DNA of 52,106 nt from Paraburkholderia sp. UYCP14C (GCF_004197395.1 NZ_SELS01000058.1:1-52106); one strand, 5' to 3'. Counted from the stretch's first letter, positions 18,181 to 26,695 are shown. Numbers and translations: made by a program. The notes: generated from the letters alone by a model not told the origin.

Positions 18181-18314
18181 ACATTGGTTGCAGGGCGTTA
18201 ACCTTTTTACCGTCGCCCCCGGTCCTTAGACGCAACGCGTCACCGTTTTACTTCCCTGCGGGGTAGAACGGCCTTAGAGAAGTCCCTCACCAGCGTCCAC
18301 TAACGCTGGTTTTT
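18181..18314 (+). ncRNA. Candidate structured small RNA, about 134 nt
   Basis: The transcript is bounded by a strong promoter (18146-18174) and an intrinsic terminator (18290-18314) and holds no ORF with a ribosome-binding site. Visible structure includes hairpin GACGC-AAC-GCGTC (18229-18241) and stem CCGTTTTAC / GTAGAACGG (18243-18251 with 18263-18271, one U-G pair). The terminator stem is CCAGCGT / ACGCTGG with UUUUU. The seven-base motif CCTTAGA occurs twice, at 18224 and 18272, each in a predicted unpaired part. It does not match 6S, SRP or tmRNA as I know them. It could be a trans-acting RNA or a leader/riboswitch for the lytic transglycosylase starting 200 bases further on. Confidence 0.6.
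18290..18314 (+). terminator. Intrinsic terminator of the candidate ncRNA
   Basis: Seven-base stem CCAGCGT / ACGCTGG, six-base loop, then five T's. Confidence 0.8.
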
Positions 18315-18319
18315 CGCGT

Positions 18320-18400
18320 GGGAGCCAAGCCCGTCATACATGAAGTGCGTGGGCTGTTTTTGAGATGGCTCCCCGAACGGTATTTATTGCCGTTTTCCCG
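18320..18400 (+). other. Nested hairpins between the ncRNA and the lytic transglycosylase
   Basis: An outer perfect 8-bp stem GGGAGCCA (18320-18327) / TGGCTCCC (18366-18373) encloses an inner AGCCC / GGGCT hairpin (18328-18332 with 18351-18355) followed by GTTTTT. A third hairpin AACGGTA / TGCCGTT (18376-18394) followed by TT comes directly after. The arrangement could be an attenuator with mutually exclusive stems or a chain of terminators. No gene lies here. Confidence 0.5.
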
Positions 18401-18511
18401 GCATCGCTGCTGCCCAACCAGAGAGCACGCGATGTCTTGACTCTGCGAGCGCGCTGTACCGCCTGATTTGTGCCGGCGGAGTTCGCGGATCATGCAAGAT
18501 GGGAGATCTGA

Positions 18512-19717
18512 ATGAACGCCTGGTTATCGTGGCGTCCCGATGAGCGTATTGCGCAGCTTGTGCGCGGTGCGCTGCGCCGCGGGACGCGACTGAGTCATCA
18601 CCTGTTCAGCATCGTCGGCGGTATCGCGGTGGTGCTGGCTCTCGCACTGTGGCTGATGCCGACCTGGCGCGGCGCGCTCGCCGCGCGTCTGATGCCGGTC
18701 ATTTCCGCCGCCGTGCAAGCGGGCCCCGTCCGCCTGCTGCAAGGTAATCCGCTGCCCGCCATCGGTCCCACCAGAAGCGTCGGGGCATCCTCCGACGAGT
18801 CGCTATCGGCCAATTCGCCGACCATGCCGACCACGCCGAGCCCCAGCGATGGCTCGAACGACGGCAGCATGACCCTCACCGCGGCCACCACGAGCTTCGA
18901 CGGCGCCTTCGACTCCGGTACGCCGGGCACGACCGCCGCCGCGCTCAACGGCCTCGATCCGCGCACCATGCAGGGCGTCACCGCGCTAGCGCGTCTGATT
19001 CCGCAGCAGCGTGTGTCCGCCGATGCGCGCGATGACCGTGTGCTCGTGTCGAGCCACGAGCAGGACCTGGTGGCGTCGTACCTCTCGCGGCGTTATCGCG
19101 TCGCTCAGGAGCCCGTCAGCGAGCTCGTGAAGGCCGCGTTCGACACCGGCCGCGAAGTCGGTCTCGATCCGCTGCTGCTGCTGTCCGTAATGGCGATCGA
19201 ATCGGGCTTCAATCCGTACGCCGAGAGCGGCGTCGGCGCGCAGGGCCTGATGCAGGTGATGTCGAAGGTGCATTCGGACAAATTCCAGTATTTCGGCGGC
19301 CAGAGCGCGGCGCTCGACCCGCTCGCGAACATCAAGGTCGGCGCGCTCGTGCTGAAGGATTGCATCGCGCGCGGCGGCTCGCTGCCGGGCGGCTTGCGTC
19401 TGTACGTCGGCTCGAGCACGCCGGATGACGGCGGCTACGGCGCGAAGGTGATGGCCGAGCGCGGTCGTCTGCGCGACGTCGTGCGCGGCCGCAAGGTGCC
19501 GATCAATGCGCCGCAGGCTCCGGTGCTGACCGCGTCGGCCACGCCGGCACCGGCCGCCGCGACGAGCAACGGCAAGCGCGTCCAGGTGACGCTGCAGGGC
19601 GGTCACGCGATCAGCTCGACGACACCGGCGGCACACACGCAGCCGGCCGATCAGGACGACGCGAGCGCCAGTTCGACGACGCGCCATGTGGCTTCGGCGT
19701 CGGAGATAGGGGCTTGA
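18512..19717 (+). CDS. Lytic transglycosylase (SLT domain)
   Basis: This 401-residue envelope protein has a signal-anchor at about residues 33-55 (FSIVGGIAVVLALALWLMP). A long Ser/Thr/Pro-rich spacer leads to an SLT lysozyme-like domain at about 195-325. The catalytic Glu is E230 in the motif AIESGFNPYA, followed by GAQGLMQVM. The family cleaves peptidoglycan to 1,6-anhydro-muropeptides. A low-complexity tail ends the protein. GGGAG precedes the ATG. The 5' region holds the structured RNA and nested hairpins, which could govern its expression. A strong terminator follows at 19744. Confidence 0.9.
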   Translation: MNAWLSWRPDERIAQLVRGALRRGTRLSHHLFSIVGGIAVVLALALWLMPTWRGALAARLMPVISAAVQAGPVRLLQGNPLPAIGPTRSVGASSDESLSANSPTMPTTPSPSDGSNDGSMTLTAATTSFDGAFDSGTPGTTAAALNGLDPRTMQGVTALARLIPQQRVSADARDDRVLVSSHEQDLVASYLSRRYRVAQEPVSELVKAAFDTGREVGLDPLLLLSVMAIESGFNPYAESGVGAQGLMQVMSKVHSDKFQYFGGQSAALDPLANIKVGALVLKDCIARGGSLPGGLRLYVGSSTPDDGGYGAKVMAERGRLRDVVRGRKVPINAPQAPVLTASATPAPAAATSNGKRVQVTLQGGHAISSTTPAAHTQPADQDDASASSTTRHVASASEIGA

Positions 19718-19743
19718 GTTAGACGTCGTCGTCGAGCCGTATG

Positions 19744-19774
19744 AAAAAAGGACACTCTCGAGTGTCCTTTTTTT
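19744..19774. terminator. Bidirectional terminator between convergent genes
   Basis: AGGACACT / AGTGTCCT with loop CTCG, flanked by six A's and seven T's, lies between the transglycosylase and aminotransferase 3' ends. Confidence 0.93.
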
Positions 19775-19819
19775 CGTCCGGCAGGCCGGCTGCCGCCGAC
19801 CCAAGGCCTCACTCCTGCG

Positions 19820-21016
19820 TCAATGTCGCCCAAACAGCTTCGCCAGCCGCTCGACAGCCTCCTCGAGCTTCGGATACGCGGTCGCATACGACAGCCGGAT
19901 GTAGTCCCTGGGCGCGTGCGTACCGAAATCCATCCCCGGCACCAGCACGACGCCGGCATCGTGCAGCATCGCCTTCGTGAGCGCCGCGCTGTCGCCGGCC
20001 GCCGGATGCGCAACGCCGCGGCAGTCCGCGTACACGTAGAACGCACCGTCCGGCATGACCGGCACGGAAAAGCCGAGCGATTCGAGCGCCGGCGCGATGA
20101 AGTCGCGACGCCGCTTGAATTCGAGGCGCCGGGCCTCATAGATCGCGATCGTGTCCGGCTCGAAGCAGGCGAGCGCCGCGTGCTGCGCGAGCGCCGACGC
20201 GCAGATGAACAGGTTCTGCGCGAGCTTTTCGAACGCGCCGACCATCGCGGGCGGCACGACGAGCCAGCCGAGGCGCCAGCCGGTCATGTTGAAATACTTC
20301 GAGAAGCTGTTGACGGTGACCACGTCCTCGCCATACGACAGCGCCGACACGGGCTTCGCGTCGTAGCTGAGGCCCTGGTAGATCTCGTCGACGATCGTGA
20401 AGCCGCCACGCGCGCGCACGGCCTTGACGATGCGTTCGAGCTCGGCCGGCTCGATCGACGTGCCGGTCGGATTCGACGGCGACGCGAGCAGCACGCCGCG
20501 GGTGCGCTCGCCCCACAGGCGTTCGACGTCGGCGGCGGTCAGCTGGAAGCGCTCGGCCGGCCCGCTCGGCACCATCACCGGCTTGCCTTCGGCGGCGATC
20601 ACGAAATGGCGGTTGCACGGATAGCACGGGTCGGGCATCAGCACTTCGTCGTCACGATCGACGAGCGCAGCGCAGGCCAGCAGCAGCGCTGCCGACGCGC
20701 CCGCGGTGACCACGATTCGCGCCGGATCGACGTCGATGCCGTAGAACTCGGCGTACTGCGCGGAAATCGCGTCGCGCAGCGCGTGCACGCCGAGCGCATT
20801 CGTGTACTGCGTGACGCCGCGGCGCAGCGCGCTCGCGGCCGCTTCGATGACCGGCTCGGGCGCGGTGAAATCCGGCTCGCCGATGCCCATGTGAATGATG
20901 TCGCGCCCCGCGCGTTCGAGCAGCGCGGCCTCCTTGGCCAGTTCCATCACGTAGAAAGGCTGGATGGCGTCGACGCGCGCGGCAAGCCGCACGAGAGGTT
21001 CGGTCACGGAGTTCAT
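19820..21016 (-). CDS. PLP-dependent class I/II aminotransferase
   Basis: This is a 398-residue fold-type I aminotransferase (aspartate aminotransferase superfamily). Motifs visible are MGIGEPDF near residue 45, the SPSNPTGT loop, DEIYQ, and the PLP lysine in SFSKYFNMTGWRLGW (about residue 238). The conserved C-terminal substrate arginine is in YIRLSYA. The substrate cannot be set from sequence; relatives include alanine/valine- and aromatic-type enzymes. It lies directly downstream of nusB on the same strand and often accompanies that locus in Burkholderia, so it may be the last gene of the rib transcript. Confidence 0.92.
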   Translation of the reverse strand: MNSVTEPLVRLAARVDAIQPFYVMELAKEAALLERAGRDIIHMGIGEPDFTAPEPVIEAAASALRRGVTQYTNALGVHALRDAISAQYAEFYGIDVDPARIVVTAGASAALLLACAALVDRDDEVLMPDPCYPCNRHFVIAAEGKPVMVPSGPAERFQLTAADVERLWGERTRGVLLASPSNPTGTSIEPAELERIVKAVRARGGFTIVDEIYQGLSYDAKPVSALSYGEDVVTVNSFSKYFNMTGWRLGWLVVPPAMVGAFEKLAQNLFICASALAQHAALACFEPDTIAIYEARRLEFKRRRDFIAPALESLGFSVPVMPDGAFYVYADCRGVAHPAAGDSAALTKAMLHDAGVVLVPGMDFGTHAPRDYIRLSYATAYPKLEEAVERLAKLFGRH

Positions 21017-21176
21017 ACGGTCAGATCCAGTTCAGAAGCAGGACGGCGCGCCCCATCGAATGATGCGCTCATCGATGCGCGCAGCGCCGTCAATTGCGGG
21101 CGGTCGAGGTTCTTCGCCCTGTGCGGTGGATCGCGGTGTCGAGCCGATGCGCGGCATGGCCCCACCCGCGCCGCGC

Positions 21177-21611
21177 TCAGCTCTTGCGAGCCGCCTGCGT
21201 TTCGGCGGCGCGCAGTTGCGCCGAGAGCTTGTCGAGCACGCCGTTCACGTACTTGTAGCCGTCCGAGCCGCCGAACGTCTTGGTCAGCTCGACCGCTTCG
21301 TTAATGACCACGCGATACGGAATATCGACGTGATTCTTCAGTTCGAACGCGGCGACCAGCAGCACCGCGCGTTCGACCGGCGACAGTTGCTCGATCGGAC
21401 GGTCGAGGCACGGCGCGATCGCGGCCGACAGCGCCTCGGAATCGCGCATCACGCCATGCAGGATCGCGTCCAGGTGCTCGTGGTCGGCCTTGTCGTAACC
21501 TTGCGCGCCGCGCAGTTGCGCGTCGATCTCACCGCCGGGCGAGCCCGACAGCAGCCACTGGTAAAGCCCCTGCGTGGCCAGTTCGCGGGAGCGTCGGCGT
21601 GCGCTCTTCAT
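21177..21611 (-). CDS. nusB: Transcription antitermination factor NusB
   Basis: This is a 144-residue all-helical RNA-binding protein. With NusE (S10) it binds boxA RNA and promotes rRNA antitermination. Signature blocks are [18 protein letters not shown] at the start, the central [31 protein letters not shown] and [12 protein letters not shown] near the end. The start overlaps the ribH stop by four bases (ATGA at 21608-21611), so it is translationally coupled. Pairing of nusB with ribH is widespread in bacteria. Confidence 0.97.
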   Translation of the reverse strand: MKSARRRSRELATQGLYQWLLSGSPGGEIDAQLRGAQGYDKADHEHLDAILHGVMRDSEALSAAIAPCLDRPIEQLSPVERAVLLVAAFELKNHVDIPYRVVINEAVELTKTFGGSDGYKYVNGVLDKLSAQLRAAETQAARKS

Positions 21612-22120
21612 GCCTCTTCCTCGTCGTCTTCATCTTCATCTTCGTCGTCATCGCCGCCGAGCTGTTCGAGCGCGACCGCGAGGTTCGCCATTTCGACAGC
21701 CACGCGCGCGGCGTCGCGACCCTTCTCGGTCATGCGCGCGACGGCCTGCTCGTCGTTCTCGGTGGTCAGCACCGCGTTCGCGACGGGGATGCCGAAGTCG
21801 AGGCCGATGCGCGTGATGCCCGCGCCGCTTTCGTTCGACACGAGTTCGAAGTGGTACGTCTCGCCGCGGATCACCGCGCCGAGCGCGATCAGCGCGTCGA
21901 ATTGCGCGCTTTCAGCGAGCTTTTGCAGCGCGAGCGGGATTTCCAGCGCGCCCGGCACCGTGACGAGCAGCACGTCTTCGCCGGTCACGCCGAGGCGTTC
22001 GAGTTCTTCGATGCAGGAGTCGGCGAGGCCGTTGCAGACGGGTTCGTTAAAGCGCGCCTGGACGATGCCGATGCGCAGTCCGTCGCCGTCGAGATTCGGT
22101 TGGTATTGTCCGATTTCCAT
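21608..22120 (-). CDS. ribH: 6,7-dimethyl-8-ribityllumazine synthase
   Basis: This 170-residue enzyme condenses 5-amino-6-ribitylamino-uracil with 3,4-dihydroxybutanone 4-phosphate to lumazine, the penultimate step of riboflavin synthesis. Motifs are IVQARFN at the start, [29 protein letters not shown] with the catalytic His, and [12 protein letters not shown]. It ends with an unusual strongly acidic tail of about 14 Asp/Glu residues after residue 155, absent from most RibH proteins. It is followed by nusB with a four-base overlap. The ATG at 22120 is about 50 bases after the ribBA stop. Confidence 0.97.
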   Translation of the reverse strand: MEIGQYQPNLDGDGLRIGIVQARFNEPVCNGLADSCIEELERLGVTGEDVLLVTVPGALEIPLALQKLAESAQFDALIALGAVIRGETYHFELVSNESGAGITRIGLDFGIPVANAVLTTENDEQAVARMTEKGRDAARVAVEMANLAVALEQLGGDDDEDEDEDDEEEA

Positions 22121-22168
22121 GTGAATTCCGTAGTGTTTGAGTGGGCGCGATGCGCGTGAGTGGCCGGA

Positions 22169-23302
22169 TCAGACTTGCGGGGCTTGCGTTTTGCTGCCGG
22201 GCATCGGAATGAAGCCCGTGACTTCGAGACCATAACCCGACATGCTGCCGAGCTTGCGCGGGTTCGACAGCACCTGCATCTTGCCGACGCCGAGTTCGCG
22301 CAGAATCTGCGCGCCGATGCCGTAGGTCTTGAAGTCGACCGGCCGGCGTTTCAGCGCATCGGCTTTTTCCTTCGAGTCGAACGCCTTGAAGACGTCGATC
22401 AGATGGTCTTTCGAGTCGCCGCAGTTCAGCAGCACGACCACGCCGAGATCGCGTTCCGCGATTTCTTTCATGGCCGCATCCAGCGTCCACGAGTGGGTGG
22501 ATTCGCCGACTTCGAGCAGATCCAGCACCGACAGCGGTTCGTGCACGCGCACCGGCGTGTCTTGGTCGGGCGACGGCGTGCCGCGCACCAGCGCGATGTG
22601 CGGCTGGCCGCTCGGCTGGTCGAGATACATGACCGCGCGGAACGCGCCGTGCGCGGTTTGCATCGTGCGTTCGCAAATACGCTCGACGATCGATTCGGTG
22701 CGGCTGCGATAGTGGATCAGATCGGCGATCGTGCCGGTCTTCAGGCCGTGCTCCTTGCCGAACTCGAGCAGGTCCGGCAGTCGCGCCATCGTGCCGTCGT
22801 CCTTGATCACTTCGCAGATCACCGCGGCCGGCGTGAGGCCCGCGAGCCTCGTGAAGTCGCAGCCGGCCTCGGTATGGCCGGCGCGCACCAGCACGCCGCC
22901 CGGCTGGGCCATGATCGGGAAGATGTGGCCCGGCTGCACGATGTGCTCGGCTTTCGCGTCCGGCGCGACCGCGGCGGCGATCGTGCGGGCACGGTCGGCT
23001 GCCGAGATGCCGGTCGTCACGCCTTCGGCCGCTTCGATGCTGACCGTGAACGCGGTGCCGTACTGCGTGCCGTTGCGATAGGTCATCAGCGGCAGGTTCA
23101 GCTGCTTGCAGCGATCCTGGGTCAGCGTCAGACAGATCAGGCCGCGACCGTAGCGAGCCATGAAATTGATCGCTTCCGGAGTGACAAACTCGGCGGCGAT
23201 CACGAGGTCGCCCTCGTTTTCGCGGTCTTCTTCGTCGACGAGAATCACCATCCGGCCGGCTTTCAGTTCGGCAATGATCTCTTGGGTGGAGGCGAGCGTC
23301 AT
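22169..23302 (-). CDS. ribBA: 3,4-dihydroxy-2-butanone 4-phosphate synthase with degenerate GTP cyclohydrolase II domain
   Basis: This is a 377-residue two-domain protein. The N-terminal DHBP synthase domain (1 to about 205) is complete, with [11 protein letters not shown] at 23-33, the YGRGLIC region and GHTEAGCDF. It makes 3,4-dihydroxybutanone 4-phosphate from ribulose 5-phosphate. The C-terminal half aligns with GTP cyclohydrolase II but lacks the zinc cysteines: where RibA has RVHSECLTGD..CDCG this protein has [20 protein letters not shown]. The QEGRGIGL motif is also missing. Only the end ([14 protein letters not shown]) is recognisable. It is best called a RibBX-type protein; a true RibA must be elsewhere. 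I see no FMN riboswitch upstream. Confidence 0.93.
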   Translation of the reverse strand: MTLASTQEIIAELKAGRMVILVDEEDRENEGDLVIAAEFVTPEAINFMARYGRGLICLTLTQDRCKQLNLPLMTYRNGTQYGTAFTVSIEAAEGVTTGISAADRARTIAAAVAPDAKAEHIVQPGHIFPIMAQPGGVLVRAGHTEAGCDFTRLAGLTPAAVICEVIKDDGTMARLPDLLEFGKEHGLKTGTIADLIHYRSRTESIVERICERTMQTAHGAFRAVMYLDQPSGQPHIALVRGTPSPDQDTPVRVHEPLSVLDLLEVGESTHSWTLDAAMKEIAERDLGVVVLLNCGDSKDHLIDVFKAFDSKEKADALKRRPVDFKTYGIGAQILRELGVGKMQVLSNPRKLGSMSGYGLEVTGFIPMPGSKTQAPQV

Positions 23303-23489
23303 GTTGGCGAGTTTTTCGGGAAAGCGCGTATTTTACGCCACGCGCGGGTCCAAGTCGCCTCCGCCGGACGACATAGGCCGTTTGGCCGACTGGCGATGAG
23401 CCTGGCGCGGTTGCTATGCTCGTCGAAACGGTGGGCGAGGGCGGCCCGCGGGGGGCGTGGCTTCGTATCGACACCGGATGGAGACTCGA

Positions 23490-23879
23490 ATGAAGCGTAC
23501 CTGGACGATCATCGGTGTGCATGACGTGGCTCGCAGCTTCGCCTGGTATCAGACGCTGTTCGGTCAGCCGCCGGCGTCGCCCGCTCATGACGACTTCGGG
23601 CAGATTCTCGATACGGACGGCACCGTGCTGCTGTGCCTGCATCAATGGGGCGCTCATGAGCATCCGTCGTTGACGAGCCCGGGCAATGGCCAGCCCGGCA
23701 ACGGCTTGTTGTTGTTTTTCCGGGTCGACGATTTCGATCCGTGCGTCGCACGAGCGCGGACGCTCGCCGGCCGGCTCGACGAAGAGCCGCGCTTGAACTC
23801 GCACACGGGCACGATGGAGTTCGCGCTGCGCGATCCCGATGGTTACTGCGTGATGGTCAGCGCGCTATCCCCGGCGTGA
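23490..23879 (+). CDS. VOC (glyoxalase/bleomycin-resistance) superfamily protein
   Basis: This 129-residue protein of the vicinal-oxygen-chelate fold has two beta-alpha-beta-beta-beta modules: TIIGVHDVARSFAWYQTLFG at the start and FFRVDDFDPCVARARTLAG in the middle. It ends in the family's EFALRDPDGY motif. Candidate metal ligands are H35-type and the final Glu/Asp region. Members include glyoxalase I, dioxygenases and antibiotic-binding proteins; the substrate here is unknown. The ATG at 23490 begins at the first beta strand. It precedes the cat operon by about 300 bases on the same strand, across the operator region, and need not belong to it. Confidence 0.88.
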   Translation: MKRTWTIIGVHDVARSFAWYQTLFGQPPASPAHDDFGQILDTDGTVLLCLHQWGAHEHPSLTSPGNGQPGNGLLLFFRVDDFDPCVARARTLAGRLDEEPRLNSHTGTMEFALRDPDGYCVMVSALSPA

Positions 23880-24075
23880 GAATTCCTCGCCGCGAGAACC
23901 TGCCCGAACGTTTTCCGCTTTGCCGCCGGTCATGCCCACCGCGCACAACATGCTCTGCATGCATCGAAAGTTGATGCAGGTCATGTTTGAGCCGGGAAAA
24001 CGGCTTCTTTTTCAATGCCCGGCGCGCATGGTGCGATGCAAAATCCCTAGAAACACCGGGCTTTCTAGCCTCTTC

Positions 24076-24090
24076 ATACCCTGCAGGTAT
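24076..24090 (+). promoter_or_regulatory. LysR-type box upstream of catB (BenM/CatM-like ATAC-N7-GTAT)
   Basis: ATAC-CCTGCAG-GTAT is an exact match to the ATAC-N7-GTAT site used by BenM/CatM, with a T-N11-A core and a wider CATACC...GGTATG repeat. It lies 60-100 bases upstream of catB, the usual distance. A partial second site (GTAT at about 24108) follows. No regulator gene is next to it in this window. Confidence 0.75.
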
Positions 24091-24176
24091 GAAATAGGAC
24101 AGGAAAAGTATTGGACGGGCAAAACGGGCGAGGGGTATAAAAACATCCAATGAACTCACTTCTCGCAGCAGCCGCC

Positions 24177-25313
24177 ATGACCCAAGCGACCATCGAACGT
24201 ATCGAAACCCGCCTCGTCGATCTGCCGACGATCCGTCCTCACAAGCTGTCGGTCGCCACGATGTATGGGCAGACCCTGATGCTGGTCAAGATCTACTGCA
24301 GCGACGGCATCGTCGGGATCGGCGAAGGCACCACGATCGCCGGCATGGCCTACGGCCCGGAAAGCCCCGAAGCGATGAAGCTCGCGATCGACGCCTACTT
24401 CGCTCCCGCGATGATCGGCAAGGACGCGACGCAGATCCAGGCGCTGATGGCGCACCTCGGCAAGCTGGTCAAGGTCAATCATTTCTCGAAGAGCGCGCTC
24501 GAAACCGCGCTGCTCGACGCGCAGGGCAAGCGCCTCGGCGTGCCGGTGAGCGAGCTGCTCGGCGGCCGTCGTCGTGAGCGCCTGCCGGTTGCGTGGACGC
24601 TCGCGTCGGGCGATACCGCGAAGGACATCGCCGAAGCCGAACACATGCTCGACGTGCGCCGCCACAAGGTCTTCAAGCTGAAGATCGGCGCCAAGGAACT
24701 GAAGACCGACATCAAGCACGTCGCCGAGATCAAGAAAGCGGTCGGCGAGCGCGCCGCGGTGCGCGTCGACGTGAACATGGCGTGGAGCGAGACCCAGGCC
24801 GCCTGGGCGATTCCGGCGCTGGCCGACGCGGGCTGCGATCTGGTCGAGCAGCCGGTCGCGTCCGCCGCGGCGCTCGCGCGCCTGATGCGCCGCTTCCCGG
24901 TCGCGCTGATGGCCGACGAAATCCTGCAAGGCCCGGACAGCGCGTTCGAGATCGCGAAGAACAGCGGCGCCGATGTGTTCGCGATCAAGATCGAGCAGAG
25001 CGGTGGCCTGTTCGCCGCGCAGCGCGTGGCCGCGATCGCCGATGCCGCCGGCATCGAGCTGTACGGCGGCACGATGCTCGAAGGCGCGCTCAGCACCGTG
25101 GCGTCGGCGCATCTGTTCGCGAGCTTCGCGAATCTGCAATGGGGCACCGAGCTGTTCGGGCCGTTGCTGATCACTGAAGAAATTCTGACCACGCCGCTCG
25201 ACTACAGCGACTTCGAGCTGACCGTGCCGAACGGCCCGGGTCTCGGCATCGAACTCGACGAGGCGAAGGTCAAGCGATTCACGCGAGAAGGGCTGATGAA
25301 GGTCACTCGCTAA
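24177..25313 (+). CDS. catB: Muconate cycloisomerase
   Basis: This 378-residue enolase-superfamily enzyme turns cis,cis-muconate into muconolactone in the catechol ortho pathway. The ATG at 24177 places K167 and K169 (KLKIG), metal ligands D198 (VDVN) and E224 (EQPV), D247 (ADE) and base K271 almost exactly at the numbering of the Pseudomonas enzyme, so I prefer it. The ATG at 24150 would add nine residues. No strong ribosome-binding site marks either. It is the first gene of catBCA and probably answers to a CatR/BenM-type activator at 24076-24090. Confidence 0.96.
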   Translation: MTQATIERIETRLVDLPTIRPHKLSVATMYGQTLMLVKIYCSDGIVGIGEGTTIAGMAYGPESPEAMKLAIDAYFAPAMIGKDATQIQALMAHLGKLVKVNHFSKSALETALLDAQGKRLGVPVSELLGGRRRERLPVAWTLASGDTAKDIAEAEHMLDVRRHKVFKLKIGAKELKTDIKHVAEIKKAVGERAAVRVDVNMAWSETQAAWAIPALADAGCDLVEQPVASAAALARLMRRFPVALMADEILQGPDSAFEIAKNSGADVFAIKIEQSGGLFAAQRVAAIADAAGIELYGGTMLEGALSTVASAHLFASFANLQWGTELFGPLLITEEILTTPLDYSDFELTVPNGPGLGIELDEAKVKRFTREGLMKVTR

Positions 25314-25340
25314 ACGGATTCAGATCAAAAGGATTCAAAC

Positions 25341-25631
25341 ATGCTTTTCCAAGTGCGAATGGACGTGCACCTGCCGGTCGACATGCCGGCCGAAGTGGCG
25401 AACGAAATCAAGAATCGCGAGAAGGCTTACTCGCAGGAACTTCAGCGTAGCGGCAAGTGGCGTCATATCTGGCGCATCGTTGGCGAGTACGCGAATTACA
25501 GCATCTTCGATGTAGAGAGCAATGCCGAACTTCACGACATTCTGTCCGGTTTGCCTCTGTTCCCGTACATGAAGATTTCGGTGACGCCCCTGTGTCGTCA
25601 CCCGTCGTCGATTCGGGACGGCGACATCTGA
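25341..25631 (+). CDS. catC: Muconolactone delta-isomerase
   Basis: This is a 96-residue ferredoxin-like protein that isomerises muconolactone to beta-ketoadipate enol-lactone. The start MLFQVRMDVHLP and the block GKWRHIWRIVGEYANYSIFDV with PLFPYM are the family signature, and the length is exactly typical. It lies 27 bases after catB and about 80 bases before catA, all on the plus strand, so it is the middle gene of catBCA. Confidence 0.97.
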   Translation: MLFQVRMDVHLPVDMPAEVANEIKNREKAYSQELQRSGKWRHIWRIVGEYANYSIFDVESNAELHDILSGLPLFPYMKISVTPLCRHPSSIRDGDI

Positions 25632-25709
25632 GCCCAGGGGCCAGGCGCACATAAGGCGAGCGCATCCAACGCCGATTTTTTCCCCCTATACCAACTGGAG
25701 ACAGTCATC

Positions 25710-26645
25710 GTGAGCGTCAAAGTTTTTGAAACCAAAGAAGTGCAGGACCTGCTGAAAGCCGCTTCCAACGTCGATGCCGGCAACGGCGACGCACGTTTCC
25801 AGCAGATCGTTTTCCGTCTGCTGGGCGACCTGTTCAAGGCGATCGATGACCTCGATATCACGCCGGACGAAGTCTGGGCCGGTATCAACTATCTGAACAA
25901 GCTGGGTCAGGACGGCGAAGCCGCGCTGCTCGCGGCCGGCCTCGGTCTCGAGAAGTACCTCGACGTCCGCATGGACGCGGCGGACAAGCAGATCGGTCTC
26001 GAAGGCGGCACGCCGCGCACGATCGAAGGCCCGCTGTACGTCGCCGGCGCGACCGTGCGCGACGGCCTGTCGAAGATCGACATCAACGCCGACGAAGACG
26101 CGGGCCCGCTCGTGATCCGCGGCACGGTCAAGGATATGGACGGCAAGCCGGTCGCCGGCGCGCTCGTCGAATGCTGGCATGCGAACTCGAAGGGCTTCTA
26201 CTCGCACTTCGATCCGACCGGCGCGCAGAGCGAATTCAACCTGCGCGGCGCGGTGAAGACCGGCGCCGACGGCAAGTACGAATTCCGCACGCTGATGCCG
26301 GTCGGCTACGGCTGCCCGCCGCACGGCTCGACCCAGCAGCTGCTGAACGCGCTGGGCCGTCACGGCAACCGTCCGGCGCACGTGCACTTCTTCGTCACGA
26401 GCGACGGCCATCGCAAGCTGACCACGCAGTTCAACATCGAAGGCGATCCGCTGATCTGGGACGACTTCGCGTATGCAACGCGCGAAGAGCTGATTCCGCC
26501 GGTCGTCGAGAAGACCGGTGGCGCGGCGCTGGGCCTGAAGGCCGATGCGTACAAGGACATCGAGTTCGACTTCACGATCACGCCGCTGGTCCAGGGTAAG
26601 GACAACCAGCTGGTCTATCGTCTGCGCGCTTCGGCCGAAGCGTAA
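25710..26645 (+). CDS. catA: Catechol 1,2-dioxygenase
   Basis: This is a 311-residue non-heme Fe(III) intradiol dioxygenase that cleaves catechol to cis,cis-muconate. An N-terminal helical dimer linker precedes the catalytic beta-sandwich. The iron ligands are recognisable: Tyr in EGPLYVAGA, Tyr in MPVGYGCP, and two His in the GRHGNRPAHVHFF block. Following LTTQ and DDFAYAT complete the site. Usual length is 300-315. The TTG/GTG-rich leader after catC ends with ACTGGAG before a GTG/ATG start at 25710. Only about 98 bases separate it from the GTPase pair. Confidence 0.97.
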   Translation: MSVKVFETKEVQDLLKAASNVDAGNGDARFQQIVFRLLGDLFKAIDDLDITPDEVWAGINYLNKLGQDGEAALLAAGLGLEKYLDVRMDAADKQIGLEGGTPRTIEGPLYVAGATVRDGLSKIDINADEDAGPLVIRGTVKDMDGKPVAGALVECWHANSKGFYSHFDPTGAQSEFNLRGAVKTGADGKYEFRTLMPVGYGCPPHGSTQQLLNALGRHGNRPAHVHFFVTSDGHRKLTTQFNIEGDPLIWDDFAYATREELIPPVVEKTGGAALGLKADAYKDIEFDFTITPLVQGKDNQLVYRLRASAEA

Positions 26646-26695
26646 TCGCACGAGGCGGCGCCGTGGCGACACGGCCGCTGCCTTTCGTTGTCAAC

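Noticed and set aside
18181-18376. 6S RNA, SRP RNA or tmRNA identity for the structured region
   Set aside because: The expected landmark sequences of each (for example the SRP tetraloop and tmRNA tag frame) are not seen; the visible terminator at 18290-18314 also limits the length.
23303-23460. FMN riboswitch upstream of ribBA, and likewise upstream of ribD
   Set aside because: The conserved RFN blocks (such as GAAAGTC and ACCGGCGGT) are not present in either leader.
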